Below are positions 44,275 through 52,270 of a DNA stretch of 64,000 nucleotides, piece after piece. Positions within the stretch are counted from its first letter, which is position 1. Each line of letters opens with the position of its first letter. Made by a program: the position numbers and the translations under genes. The notes under the pieces were generated by a model, which saw nothing but the letters and a program-made list of their open reading frames with translations, was not told where the DNA came from and did not search any database. The stretch is from the NCBI RefSeq assembly GCF_001905725.1, contig NZ_LIWB01000004.1, positions 248,001 to 312,000 on the forward strand, in the 5' to 3' direction. This stretch comes from Streptomyces sp. CB02400 (GTDB lineage: Bacteria > Actinomycetota > Actinomycetes > Streptomycetales > Streptomycetaceae).

Positions 44275-45110
44275 GCCACCCGCTGACGGGCGAGCTTCAT
44301 CGCCCCACCGAACAGTCGCTCGAGGACGACGGCCACGCCGTCGTCCTCGTTCGACGTGGTGACCTCGTCCGCCACCGCCTTCAGTTCGGGATGCGCGTTG
44401 GCCATGGCGACGCCGTGGGCCGCCCAGTCGAACATGGGGACGTCGTTCGGCATGTCGCCGAAGGCGATCGTCCGCGCCGGGCTCAGCCCCAGGTGCTCGG
44501 CGGCCAGCGCCAGCCCGGTCGCCTTGGTCACCCCGCACGGCTGGAGCTCCACGGTGCCCGGCCCCGACATGGTGACCGTGGCCAGTGACCCCACCACCGA
44601 CCGGGCCGCCGCCGCCAGCGCGTCGTCGGACAGGTCCGGGTGGCGCAGCAGCACCTTGCTGATCGGCCGGTCCCACAGCTCGGCCCGCCGCTCGACCCGC
44701 ACCGCGGGCAGGGTCGGGTGCGGCATCAGATAGCCGGGCTCGATCAGCGTCAGCCCGTCGACCCCGTCCTGGTCGACCGCGGCGTACACCTCCCCCACCT
44801 CGGCCTCGATCTTGCCGAGCGCCGTCTCCGCCAGTTCCCGGTCCAGGGTCACGGACCACAGCAGCCGGTGCGCGCCGGCGTCGTACACCTGCGCGCCCTG
44901 TCCGCACACCGCGAGCCCCGCGCAGCCGAGGTCGTCCAGGAGCGGCCGCACTCTGGGGGCCGGTCGCCCCGTCACCACGAGATGCCGCGCGCCGGCCCGC
45001 TCCGCCCGTGCGAGCGCGGCGAGGGACCGGTCGGAGAGGGTGTCGTCGCCGCGCAGCAGCGTCCCGTCCAGGTCGGTGGCGATGAGTGAGTACGCGGTGG
45101 GTGCGGCCAT
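44238..45110 (-). CDS. Cof-type HAD phosphatase
   Basis: A 290-residue HAD-superfamily hydrolase with a type IIB cap. Motif I is 'LIATDLDGTLLRGDD', motif II Thr is in 'HLVVTGRPAPRVR', motif III Lys is in 'CGVTKATGLALAAEHLGL', and motif IV is 'TIAFGDMPNDVPMFDWAAHG'. It probably dephosphorylates sugar phosphates or nucleotides. ATG at 45110. Its last 12 codons overlap the convergent transglycosylase gene. Confidence 0.91.
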   Translation of the reverse strand: MAAPTAYSLIATDLDGTLLRGDDTLSDRSLAALARAERAGARHLVVTGRPAPRVRPLLDDLGCAGLAVCGQGAQVYDAGAHRLLWSVTLDRELAETALGKIEAEVGEVYAAVDQDGVDGLTLIEPGYLMPHPTLPAVRVERRAELWDRPISKVLLRHPDLSDDALAAAARSVVGSLATVTMSGPGTVELQPCGVTKATGLALAAEHLGLSPARTIAFGDMPNDVPMFDWAAHGVAMANAHPELKAVADEVTTSNEDDGVAVVLERLFGGAMKLARQRVAQYAPKTLSMEP

Positions 45111-45317
45111 GATCAGAGAATACGGACAACCCGACGGTCCGATTCACCGTGCCCGTTTGCGTTCGCTTTCGGTGCGGTTCCCCTTCTCTCGACGCCGGGT
45201 AAGGACCGGTTCAGGTCTCTTTCCCCGTTTGGCAAGAACATGGTCCGCTATCTACCGTCCGCCCGGTCCGGGGCGGTACCTTCCAAGGGTCCAGGGGGGA
45301 CTTGATCGGGGGGTCAG

Positions 45318-46403
45318 GTGAGCAGTGGACGCATGCGTGTGCTGGGGCCCGGGGAGCTCGGCGAGGGGGAGCGGGAGCGCTGGCGGGAACTGCGCGCCGC
45401 GACGGACGCACCGCGCAACCCGTTCATGGAACCGGAGTTCAGCGTCGCCGTGGCCCGGGTGCGCCCGCGGGCCCGGGTCGCCGTGCTGTACGAGGGTGCG
45501 CAGCCGGTGGGTTTCCTGCCGTACGAGCGGGGTGCGCTGGGGCAGGGCCGGGCGATCGGGCTCGGGGTGTCGGACTGCCAGGGCGCGGTCCTGGGTCCCG
45601 GTGTCGCCCTGGAGACGGACGAACTGCTGCGGGGCTGCTCGGTGTCGAGCTTCGCCTTCGACAACCTGGAGGCGGACCAGGGGCTGTTCGTGCCGTACGC
45701 GGCCGAGGAGCACGCCACCTACGTCATCGACGTGGAGAAGGGCTACGAGACGTACGAGTCGGTGCTGCGCACCCAGTCGCCGAAGTTCCTGAAGACCACG
45801 CTGGCCAAGGAGCGCAGGCTGGGCCGCCAGGCCGGAGCCGTGCGGTTCGTCTTCGACGAGCGCGACCCGGCCGCGCTGCGCACGCTCATGGAGTGGAAGT
45901 CGGCGCAGTACCGCAGGACCGGGCGGCGCGACCGGTTCGCGCAGGAGTGGATCGCCCGGCTCGTGGGCCGGCTCGCCGGGACCCGCGCCGCCCAGTGCAC
46001 GGGCACGCTGTCGGTCCTGTACGCAGGTGACCGCCCCGTCGCCGCGCACTTCGGGCTGCGCTCGGCGTCCGTCCTGGCCTGCTGGTTCCCGGCGTACGAC
46101 CCGGAGTTCGCGAAGTACTCGCCGGGTCTGGTGCTGCATCTGCGGATGGCCGAGGCGGCGGCGGCCGAGGGCATCGGGATGCTCGACATGGGGCGCGGTC
46201 CGGCCGAGTACAAGGACTCGCTGAAGACCGGCGAACTCGCCGTCTACGAGGGGGCGGTGACCCGTCCGGGCGTGGGCGCCGCGCTGCACCGGCTGAGCCG
46301 CGAGCCCGCGCGCCGCGCGCACGGCTTCGTCCGCACCCGTCCGCGCCTGGCGGCGCTGGCGGCACGGACCCTGAAGGGCGCGGCACGGCTGCGCCGGTCG
46401 TGA
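45318..46403 (+). CDS. BioF2/CelD-like (FemAB-fold) acyl- or aminoacyltransferase
   Basis: A 361-residue protein of the GNAT/FemAB-like BioF2 family often seen in polysaccharide clusters. Marks are 'NPFMEPEFSVAVARVRPRAR', 'SPKFLKTTLAKERRLGRQAG', 'MEWKSAQYRRTGRRDRFAQE', 'YAGDRPVAAHFGLRSASVLA', 'WFPAYDPEFAKYSPGLVLHL' and 'MLDMGRGPAEYKDSLKTG'. Such proteins transfer acyl or aminoacyl groups to cell-surface glycans. GTG at 45318. First gene of a same-strand run to 52224, separated by 15 bp from the next. Confidence 0.86.
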   Translation: MSSGRMRVLGPGELGEGERERWRELRAATDAPRNPFMEPEFSVAVARVRPRARVAVLYEGAQPVGFLPYERGALGQGRAIGLGVSDCQGAVLGPGVALETDELLRGCSVSSFAFDNLEADQGLFVPYAAEEHATYVIDVEKGYETYESVLRTQSPKFLKTTLAKERRLGRQAGAVRFVFDERDPAALRTLMEWKSAQYRRTGRRDRFAQEWIARLVGRLAGTRAAQCTGTLSVLYAGDRPVAAHFGLRSASVLACWFPAYDPEFAKYSPGLVLHLRMAEAAAAEGIGMLDMGRGPAEYKDSLKTGELAVYEGAVTRPGVGAALHRLSREPARRAHGFVRTRPRLAALAARTLKGAARLRRS

Positions 46404-46418
46404 GAAGGGGGAGGACGG

Positions 46419-47690
46419 GTGTCCCGAAGAGCACGTACGCAGGAGGAGATACGACGGTTCCTGGCCATCGGCGCGGTGCAGGTCGCCGAGATCGACCTGG
46501 ACGGTGACGAGGCCGCGCCGAGACCCGGACCGGGCAGCCCACCGATCACCCACGGTGAGGTGTTCCTGCTGGTCAGACGGGCGGGCCGCCCGGTGGGGAC
46601 GCTGCTGACCCGGGTACCGGAGGGCGCGGACCCGCAGGCGGCCCTGACGGAGGCCGCCTCCGCGGTGGCGGGGAAGGCCGTGGAGGTGACGGGCGGCGGG
46701 AAGCCGCCGTACGCCTCGGTCGTCGTGGCCACCAGGGAGCGGGCCGGACAGCTCGCCCGGGCGCTGGACTCGCTGCTCGCGCAGGAGCACCCGCGGTTCG
46801 AGGTGGTCGTCGTCGACAACGCGCCGGTGACCGACGAGACCCGTGAACTGGTGGAACGCAAGTACGGCGAGCGGGTGCGGTACGTGTGCGAGCCGGTGCC
46901 CGGACTCGCCGTCGCGCACAACAGGGGGCTGGCGGAGGCGCGGGGCGAGGTGATCGCGTTCACCGACGACGACGTGGTCGCCGATCCCCGCTGGCTCACC
47001 GAACTGACCGCCCCGTTCGCAGCCGACCCGCGGCTCGGCTGCGCCACCGGCCTGATCCTGCCCGCCCGGCTGCGCACCCCGGCCCAGGTCCTGCTGGAGA
47101 GCCACGGCGGCTTCGCGAAGGGCTTCACTCCGACGACGTACGACCCCCAGGACCCGCCCCGCGACGAGCCGCTGTTCCCCTTCACCGCGGGCCGCTTCGG
47201 CTCCGGCGCGAACATGGCCTTCCGTACGGAGGTGCTGCGTGCCGTCGGCGGCTTCGACCCGGCCACTGGCGCCGGAACACCCGCGCGGGGCGGCGACGAC
47301 CTGTACGGCTTCGTCCGCGTCCTCGCCCAGGGGCACCGGCTGCGCTACACGCCGTACGCGCTGGTGTGGCACCACCACCGGGAGACCTGGGCCGACCTGG
47401 AGACCCAGGCGTACGGCTACGGCGCCGGCCTCACCGCCTACCTCACCGCGGTCCTGGTCAACCGGCCCGCGCTGCTGCCGGCGTTCCTCGCCCGGCTGCC
47501 GCGCGGTCTCGCGCACGCCCGCGCGCTGACCGAGGTGCGCGACACGGACGGCGACGGTGGTGCGCCGGGGGCGCACGACACCCGCACGCACCCCTGGCCA
47601 CGCCGACTGTCGCGGCTGCAGCGCAGGGGAATGCTGTACGGGCCGCTCGGATACCTGCGGGCGCGGCGAGCACCGGGGAGGGGGAGGTGA
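46419..47690 (+). CDS. Family 2 glycosyltransferase
   Basis: A 423-residue GT-A glycosyltransferase. An N-terminal extension of about 100 residues precedes 'YASVVVATRERAGQLARALD', then 'EVVVVDNAPVTDETRELV', the metal/nucleotide-sugar motif 'EVIAFTDDDVVADPRWLTEL' and 'GSGANMAFRTEVLRAVGGFD' followed by the GDDL acceptor motif ('ARGGDDLYGFVRVL'). It adds a sugar to a surface polysaccharide or glycolipid. GTG at 46419 has GGGGAGG upstream. The stop overlaps the next start by one base. Confidence 0.91.
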   Translation: MSRRARTQEEIRRFLAIGAVQVAEIDLDGDEAAPRPGPGSPPITHGEVFLLVRRAGRPVGTLLTRVPEGADPQAALTEAASAVAGKAVEVTGGGKPPYASVVVATRERAGQLARALDSLLAQEHPRFEVVVVDNAPVTDETRELVERKYGERVRYVCEPVPGLAVAHNRGLAEARGEVIAFTDDDVVADPRWLTELTAPFAADPRLGCATGLILPARLRTPAQVLLESHGGFAKGFTPTTYDPQDPPRDEPLFPFTAGRFGSGANMAFRTEVLRAVGGFDPATGAGTPARGGDDLYGFVRVLAQGHRLRYTPYALVWHHHRETWADLETQAYGYGAGLTAYLTAVLVNRPALLPAFLARLPRGLAHARALTEVRDTDGDGGAPGAHDTRTHPWPRRLSRLQRRGMLYGPLGYLRARRAPGRGR

Positions 47691-48487
47691 TGACCGCGGC
47701 CATACCCGTCTTCCTCTACCACGCCGTGATGGACGATCCGCCGGACTGGATCGCCGAGTTCACCGTCACGCCCAAGGAGTTCACGGCCCACCTCGACGCC
47801 GTCGTGGACAGCGGCCGCACACCCGTCACCATCAGCGTCCTCGCCGACCACCTCGCCGGGCGGGCCCCCTTGCCGCCCCGGCCGGTGCTGCTCACCTTCG
47901 ACGACGGCTTCGCCGACCTGCCCGGCCCCACCGCCGATGCCCTGGCCGGGCGCGCGCTGCCCGCGACCGCGTACCTCACCACCGGCGCCATCGCCCCGGG
48001 CGGCCACAGTCTGCTGCCGCCCGCCCCGATGATGACCCTGGACCGGGCGGTGGAGCTGGAACGTTCCGGCATGGAGATCGGCAGCCACACGGTCACCCAC
48101 GCCCAGCTCGACACCCTGACCACCCCACAGCTCCGCGCCGAACTGCTGGACTCCAAGGCCGTGCTGGAGGACACCCTCGGCCATCCCGTCCCCCACCTCG
48201 CCTATCCGCACGGCTACAACAGCCCCCGGGTGCGCGCCATGGCCGCCCGCGCCGGCTACCGGACGGCGACCGCCGTGCGGCACGCGCTCAGCTCGGAGCG
48301 GGACGAGCGCTACCGCATCGCCCGCCTGATCGTCCGGCGCGGCCACACCGTCGCCGACGTCGAGGCCTGGCTGGCGGGCGACGGCGCGCGGATCGCCCCG
48401 TACCGGGACGGCCCGAAGACCGTCGGCTGGCGGTGGTACCGCCGGACCCGCACCGTCCTACGGGGCCGGCCCGCGTTCGCCGGCTGA
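47690..48487 (+). CDS. Polysaccharide deacetylase (NodB domain, CE4)
   Basis: A 265-residue CE4 enzyme. 'IPVFLYHAVMDDPPDWIAEF' leads to the catalytic motif 'PVLLTFDDGFADLPGPTADA' (Asp-Asp), then the metal-binding histidines in 'EIGSHTVTHAQLDTL' and 'HLAYPHGYNSPRVRAMAARA'. There is no signal peptide, so it may act in the cytoplasm or be exported by another route. ATG 47690 (TGATG junction with the glycosyltransferase). It probably N-deacetylates the cluster's glycan. Confidence 0.9.
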   Translation: MTAAIPVFLYHAVMDDPPDWIAEFTVTPKEFTAHLDAVVDSGRTPVTISVLADHLAGRAPLPPRPVLLTFDDGFADLPGPTADALAGRALPATAYLTTGAIAPGGHSLLPPAPMMTLDRAVELERSGMEIGSHTVTHAQLDTLTTPQLRAELLDSKAVLEDTLGHPVPHLAYPHGYNSPRVRAMAARAGYRTATAVRHALSSERDERYRIARLIVRRGHTVADVEAWLAGDGARIAPYRDGPKTVGWRWYRRTRTVLRGRPAFAG

Positions 48488-48596
48488 GGAGGGACGAGCG
48501 GACGTGATCACGGGACGGGTCGCGCGGGAGGTACCGGACAGCTTTCGCTTCGCAGGCGAGTCCGACGTTTTTGGTGTGAAAAGCAGAGGTAATTCC

Positions 48597-48602
48597 TATA
48601 CT
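48597..48602 (+). promoter_or_regulatory. Possible -10 element TATACT before the large membrane protein gene
   Basis: TATACT lies 26 bp before the GTG start at 48628, in an unusually A/T-rich stretch (48568-48602). A weak -35 (GTGTGA) lies 17 bp upstream. A GGAGGGGAG ribosome-binding site follows. Confidence 0.45.
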
Positions 48603-48627
48603 CGTTGCGGGGGAGGGGAGTCTCGGC

Positions 48628-50544
48628 GTGCAACAACATGTGCCCGTACCGACCACTGAGAGCAGCGCGCTGCCCAGCCCCGAGCCGGCCGGCGGCCCGA
48701 CGGAGCCGGGAGGGAACTCCGGCGGTGGCCGCAGATCCTGGCCGGTCCCGAGCGGTCCGCCCGACGCCGGGCTGCTGACGCTGCTGCTCGCCGCCGGACT
48801 GTGGTTCTACGCGCTGCCCCGCATCGGCTTCCGGGAGATGGGCGACTACGGCCTGCTGGACCGCCTCCCGGCCGCCTACTACCTGTCGCTGCTGGTCCTC
48901 ACCGCCGGCTTCGTCCTCAGCCTGCGGCGCGCGGGCACCGCGCCCTGGTGGCCGGCCGCGCACTGCGCCGCGCTGCTGTTCGCGCTCAAGGCGCCGCCGG
49001 CGATGCTGTACGACGCCGTGCGCTACCCGTGGGCCTCCAAGCACGACGCCGTCGTCGACACGATGCTCGCCAACGGTGAACTGCGGCCCGGCGCGGCGCT
49101 GTCCGGCAACATGTCCGCGTACGACCAGTGGCCGGGCTTCTTCACGCTCAACTCCGGGCTGGTGCGCGCCTTCGGCGTGGAGAGCGCCGCCGCGTACGCC
49201 AACTGGGCGCCGATCGTCTTCGGCCTGCTGATGATGCCGGTGCTCGTCCTGATCTACCGCACCTTCTGCCAGGACTGGCGGCTGGTGTGGACCGCCGTGT
49301 GGATCTTCCAGCTCGCCAACTGGGTGGGCCAGGACTACTTCGCCCCGCAAGGGCTCGCGTACCTGCTGCACCTGACGGTCATCGCGGTGGTGCTGCGTCA
49401 CTTCGTGCGCCCCGGCTCCGCCGGGCGGCTGCGCGACCGCACCGTCCTCGACCCGGCCGCCGCCGGCGTGCCGGCGCCCACGGGCACCCGGCAGCGCGCG
49501 GTCTGCGTGGTGATCCTCGCCCCGCTGATCGCCGCGATCAACGCCACGCACCAGCTCACCCCGGTGATGCTCTGCATCTGCCTGTTCGCGCTCAGCCTCA
49601 CGCGCCGCTACCGCAATCACGGGCTGCTGGCCGTCGCCGTGCTGCTGATGCTCACCTGGGACCTGACCATGGGGCGGCCGCTGTTCGTCGAGACGCTGTC
49701 CACGCTCAAGGAGTCGATAGGCGAACTGACGCAGAACTCCCGCGCGGGGTACGCGGGTGAACTGACCGGGCCCGGACCCGAACTCGCCGGGACCGCCAAC
49801 GTGCTGATGGTGCTCGCGGTCGCCGCACTCGCCGGGATCGCCCTCGTGCTGCGGCGCCGGCTGGTCCGCAGCGCGCTGCCGCTGCTGCTGGTCTCCGCCG
49901 CCCCGGTTCCGCTCTTCGCCGTCAACGACTACGGCGGCGAGATGCTGTTCCGCGTCTACCTGTTCGGCCTGCCGGGCGCGGCGTTCTTCGCCGCCGCCGC
50001 GCTCGTGCCCGCCGCGGGCACCCGCAGCGGCCGGGCGCGGGCACTGCAGCGCGGAGCCGCGGCCGTCGCCCTGCCGGCCGTTCTGCTGGTGCTCCTGGCC
50101 GGCTTCCTGCCGTCGTACTACGGCAAGGAGAAGATGTACTACACACCGCCCGAGGAGACCGCGCTGGTCACCCGCGCCCTCGACAACGCCCCCGACGGCT
50201 CGCTGATCCTCTCCACCAGCGGTTCCTTCCCGCAGGCACTGCACCGGTACGACCGCCTGGAGCACTGGTTCTTCGCCGAGCAGGAACTGCCCGAGAACGA
50301 GCGGATGCTGAAGGACCCGGCCCGCTACCTCGCCGACGGGATCCCGCCGGGCACCAGGACGTACGTCGTCCTCACCCGCACCCAGGACGTCTACACCGCC
50401 GGCGAGGGCCTGCTGCCGGCCGGCGGCTTCGAGACGCTGCGCACGAGACTCTCCGCCTCACCTCTCTTCCGGACCGTCGAAAGCCATGCGTACGGGGTCG
50501 TGCTGGAGTACCGTCCGGCCGCCCGAGGAACGACCACAAGGTGA
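48628..50544 (+). CDS. Large membrane protein, GT-C-like glycosyltransferase candidate
   Basis: A 638-residue integral membrane protein with about 12-13 helices after a cytosolic Pro/Gly-rich start. Between helices it has a long loop with 'MSAYDQWPGFFTLNSGLVRA' and 'NWVGQDYFAPQGLAYLLHL', and a C-terminal extracytoplasmic domain of about 130 residues ('PPEETALVTRALDNAPDGSL'). This layout resembles polyprenyl-phosphate-dependent GT-C enzymes of O-antigen or arabinan type, but I see no definitive Asp pair in the first loop. GTG at 48628. It lies inside the surface-glycan cluster. Confidence 0.78.
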   Translation: MQQHVPVPTTESSALPSPEPAGGPTEPGGNSGGGRRSWPVPSGPPDAGLLTLLLAAGLWFYALPRIGFREMGDYGLLDRLPAAYYLSLLVLTAGFVLSLRRAGTAPWWPAAHCAALLFALKAPPAMLYDAVRYPWASKHDAVVDTMLANGELRPGAALSGNMSAYDQWPGFFTLNSGLVRAFGVESAAAYANWAPIVFGLLMMPVLVLIYRTFCQDWRLVWTAVWIFQLANWVGQDYFAPQGLAYLLHLTVIAVVLRHFVRPGSAGRLRDRTVLDPAAAGVPAPTGTRQRAVCVVILAPLIAAINATHQLTPVMLCICLFALSLTRRYRNHGLLAVAVLLMLTWDLTMGRPLFVETLSTLKESIGELTQNSRAGYAGELTGPGPELAGTANVLMVLAVAALAGIALVLRRRLVRSALPLLLVSAAPVPLFAVNDYGGEMLFRVYLFGLPGAAFFAAAALVPAAGTRSGRARALQRGAAAVALPAVLLVLLAGFLPSYYGKEKMYYTPPEETALVTRALDNAPDGSLILSTSGSFPQALHRYDRLEHWFFAEQELPENERMLKDPARYLADGIPPGTRTYVVLTRTQDVYTAGEGLLPAGGFETLRTRLSASPLFRTVESHAYGVVLEYRPAARGTTTR

Positions 50545-50569
50545 TCGAAGTGACGTCGAAGGTCAGCCC

Positions 50570-51061
50570 ATGAGCAGCATCGACTCCTCGCACTCCACCG
50601 ACTCCACTGGTTCCACGGGCTCCTCCGGAGCCAGTGCGGCCCGTGGTCTCAGAAGCCCACGGGTGACCGAGACGCACGTCAGAGTCCTCATAGGCGCCTC
50701 GGGCTGGCTCGCGCTGGCCGCCACCGCCGTCCCCGGCCCCTCGCCGCTGCGCTGGATCCCGGTGCTGGTGTTCACCCTGTTCGGTCCGGGCTGGGCGGCG
50801 CTGTATCCGCAGCCGGGCGGGCTGGCCACCGGCGCCAGGCTGGAGGCCGTCGCGCTCGCCGCGCCGATCAGCCTGGCGCTCGGTGTGCTCACCGCCACCT
50901 CGCTGTTCCTGGTGGAGGGGTTCTCGGCGACCTCCTTCCTCGTCTCGCTCGCCGTCTTCACCACGGTCGTCGCGGCCCTGCCGGGGCTGCCGCTGCCCGC
51001 CGCCCGGCGCGGCGCGGTGGAGCGCGTCAGGCACAGGCCCGCGGACGGCGGTGGCACATGA
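50570..51061 (+). CDS. Small membrane protein of the glycan cluster
   Basis: A 163-residue protein. A Ser/Thr-rich start (SSHSTDSTGSTGSSGASAAR) is followed by about four hydrophobic helices, including 'WIPVLVFTLFGPGWAALYPQ' and 'LVSLAVFTTVVAALPGLPL'. It resembles an N-terminal piece of DUF1616-type membrane proteins. ATG 50570. Its stop overlaps the next gene as ATGA, so the two are coupled. I cannot assign a function. It may assemble with the neighbouring membrane enzymes. Confidence 0.75.
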   Translation: MSSIDSSHSTDSTGSTGSSGASAARGLRSPRVTETHVRVLIGASGWLALAATAVPGPSPLRWIPVLVFTLFGPGWAALYPQPGGLATGARLEAVALAAPISLALGVLTATSLFLVEGFSATSFLVSLAVFTTVVAALPGLPLPAARRGAVERVRHRPADGGGT

Positions 51062-52224
51062 CAGGGCTGCACCGGCTGCGCGAGCCACACAAGCGGTCCA
51101 GGTGGCGCGGGCTGAAGGAGGCGGTGCGCGCGAGGCGCGGTTACACGGCGGTCGTCCTGGTGACGGTCGCCGCGCTGCTGACCGGGCTCGGATTCTGGGC
51201 CGGCCGCCCCGACGACATGGACCCCTCCGGTCAGGGCCTGCCCGGCAACGCGGCCTCCGGCGAACTGCCCACCGGCCCCTGCGCCCCCACCGGCACACTG
51301 GTTCCGCCCTGCGGCGCCTGGTGGGGGGCGTATGTGCCGTACGCGGCGAACGGCTCGCTCAAGGACGCCGTGCTCGGTTTCGAGGAGCGGATCGGCCGCA
51401 GGCTCGACCTCGTCTACAACTACCACGACATGTCGGGCACCGAGCTCGACGGACAACTGCTCACCCCCGACGAGCAGGAGCTCGGCAAGGACCGGCTGCT
51501 CATGCTGGCCTGGGAGTCCACCGTCTGGACCGAGCCGCACCACGAGAACTGGACGGAGACCCAGCTCGGCTGGAAGAACATCGCCTCGGGGAAGTACGAC
51601 GAGGAGATCATCGACCCGCAGATCCGGCGCCTCAAGGCCTACGGCAAACGTGTCTTCTTCTCCTTCGACCAGGAGACCGACGCCCGCATCAAGGAGGGCG
51701 CCGGCACCCCGGAGGAGTTCGTCGCGGCGTACCGCCATCTCCACGACCGGTTCCGGGAACTGGGCGCCGACAACGTCGTGTGGGTGTGGACCGTCTCCGG
51801 TTACCTCGGCAGCGCGAAGGAGATGAAGGCCCTCTACCCCGGGGACGAGTACGTCGACTGGATCGCGATGGACCAGTACAACTACTACGGCTGCCACGAC
51901 ACCACCGACTGGAAGGACTTCCTGCGCAGCCAGCGGCCCAGTTACGAATGGCTGCGCGCGAACATCACCGACGACAAACCGGTGATGCTCGCGGAGTTCG
52001 CCACCGCGCCCGACACCGACGACCCGGGGCGCCAGCGCGACTGGTACACCGAGATCCCCGGCGCCGTGAAGAAGCTTCCTGAGGTGAAGGCCCTGGTGCA
52101 CTGGAACCGGCCGACCTCGGAGAAGCCCGAGTGCGATCTGACCGTCAACGCCGGCCCGGGGCTGGAGGGCTACCGGGAAGCGGGGCGGAGCGAGTACTTC
52201 CAGCAGCCCGTGCCGCCCCGTTGA
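51058..52224 (+). CDS. GH26-like glycosyl hydrolase, membrane-anchored
   Basis: A 388-residue protein with an N-terminal anchor ('YTAVVLVTVAALLTGLGFWA') placing a TIM-barrel domain outside the cell. Barrel motifs are 'PCGAWWGAYVPYAANGSLKD', 'VFFSFDQETDARIKEG' (the general acid-base Glu position, where classic mannanases read HEMN), 'VVWVWTVSGYLGS', 'YVDWIAMDQYNYYGC' and 'KPVMLAEFATAPDT' (nucleophile Glu). It probably trims or processes the cluster's glycan. ATG 51058. Confidence 0.85.
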   Translation: MTGLHRLREPHKRSRWRGLKEAVRARRGYTAVVLVTVAALLTGLGFWAGRPDDMDPSGQGLPGNAASGELPTGPCAPTGTLVPPCGAWWGAYVPYAANGSLKDAVLGFEERIGRRLDLVYNYHDMSGTELDGQLLTPDEQELGKDRLLMLAWESTVWTEPHHENWTETQLGWKNIASGKYDEEIIDPQIRRLKAYGKRVFFSFDQETDARIKEGAGTPEEFVAAYRHLHDRFRELGADNVVWVWTVSGYLGSAKEMKALYPGDEYVDWIAMDQYNYYGCHDTTDWKDFLRSQRPSYEWLRANITDDKPVMLAEFATAPDTDDPGRQRDWYTEIPGAVKKLPEVKALVHWNRPTSEKPECDLTVNAGPGLEGYREAGRSEYFQQPVPPR

Positions 52225-52243
52225 GCGGTGGCCGGTGCCCGGT

Positions 52244-52270
52244 CCGCCCGGCCGCTCAGTGGCCGGGCGG
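52244..52270. terminator. Bidirectional terminator between convergent glycan genes
   Basis: A 10-bp perfect stem (ccgcccggcc at 52244-52253 with ggccgggcgg at 52261-52270) has a 7-nt loop. The stop codon of the leftward flippase gene lies in the loop. Confidence 0.75.
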
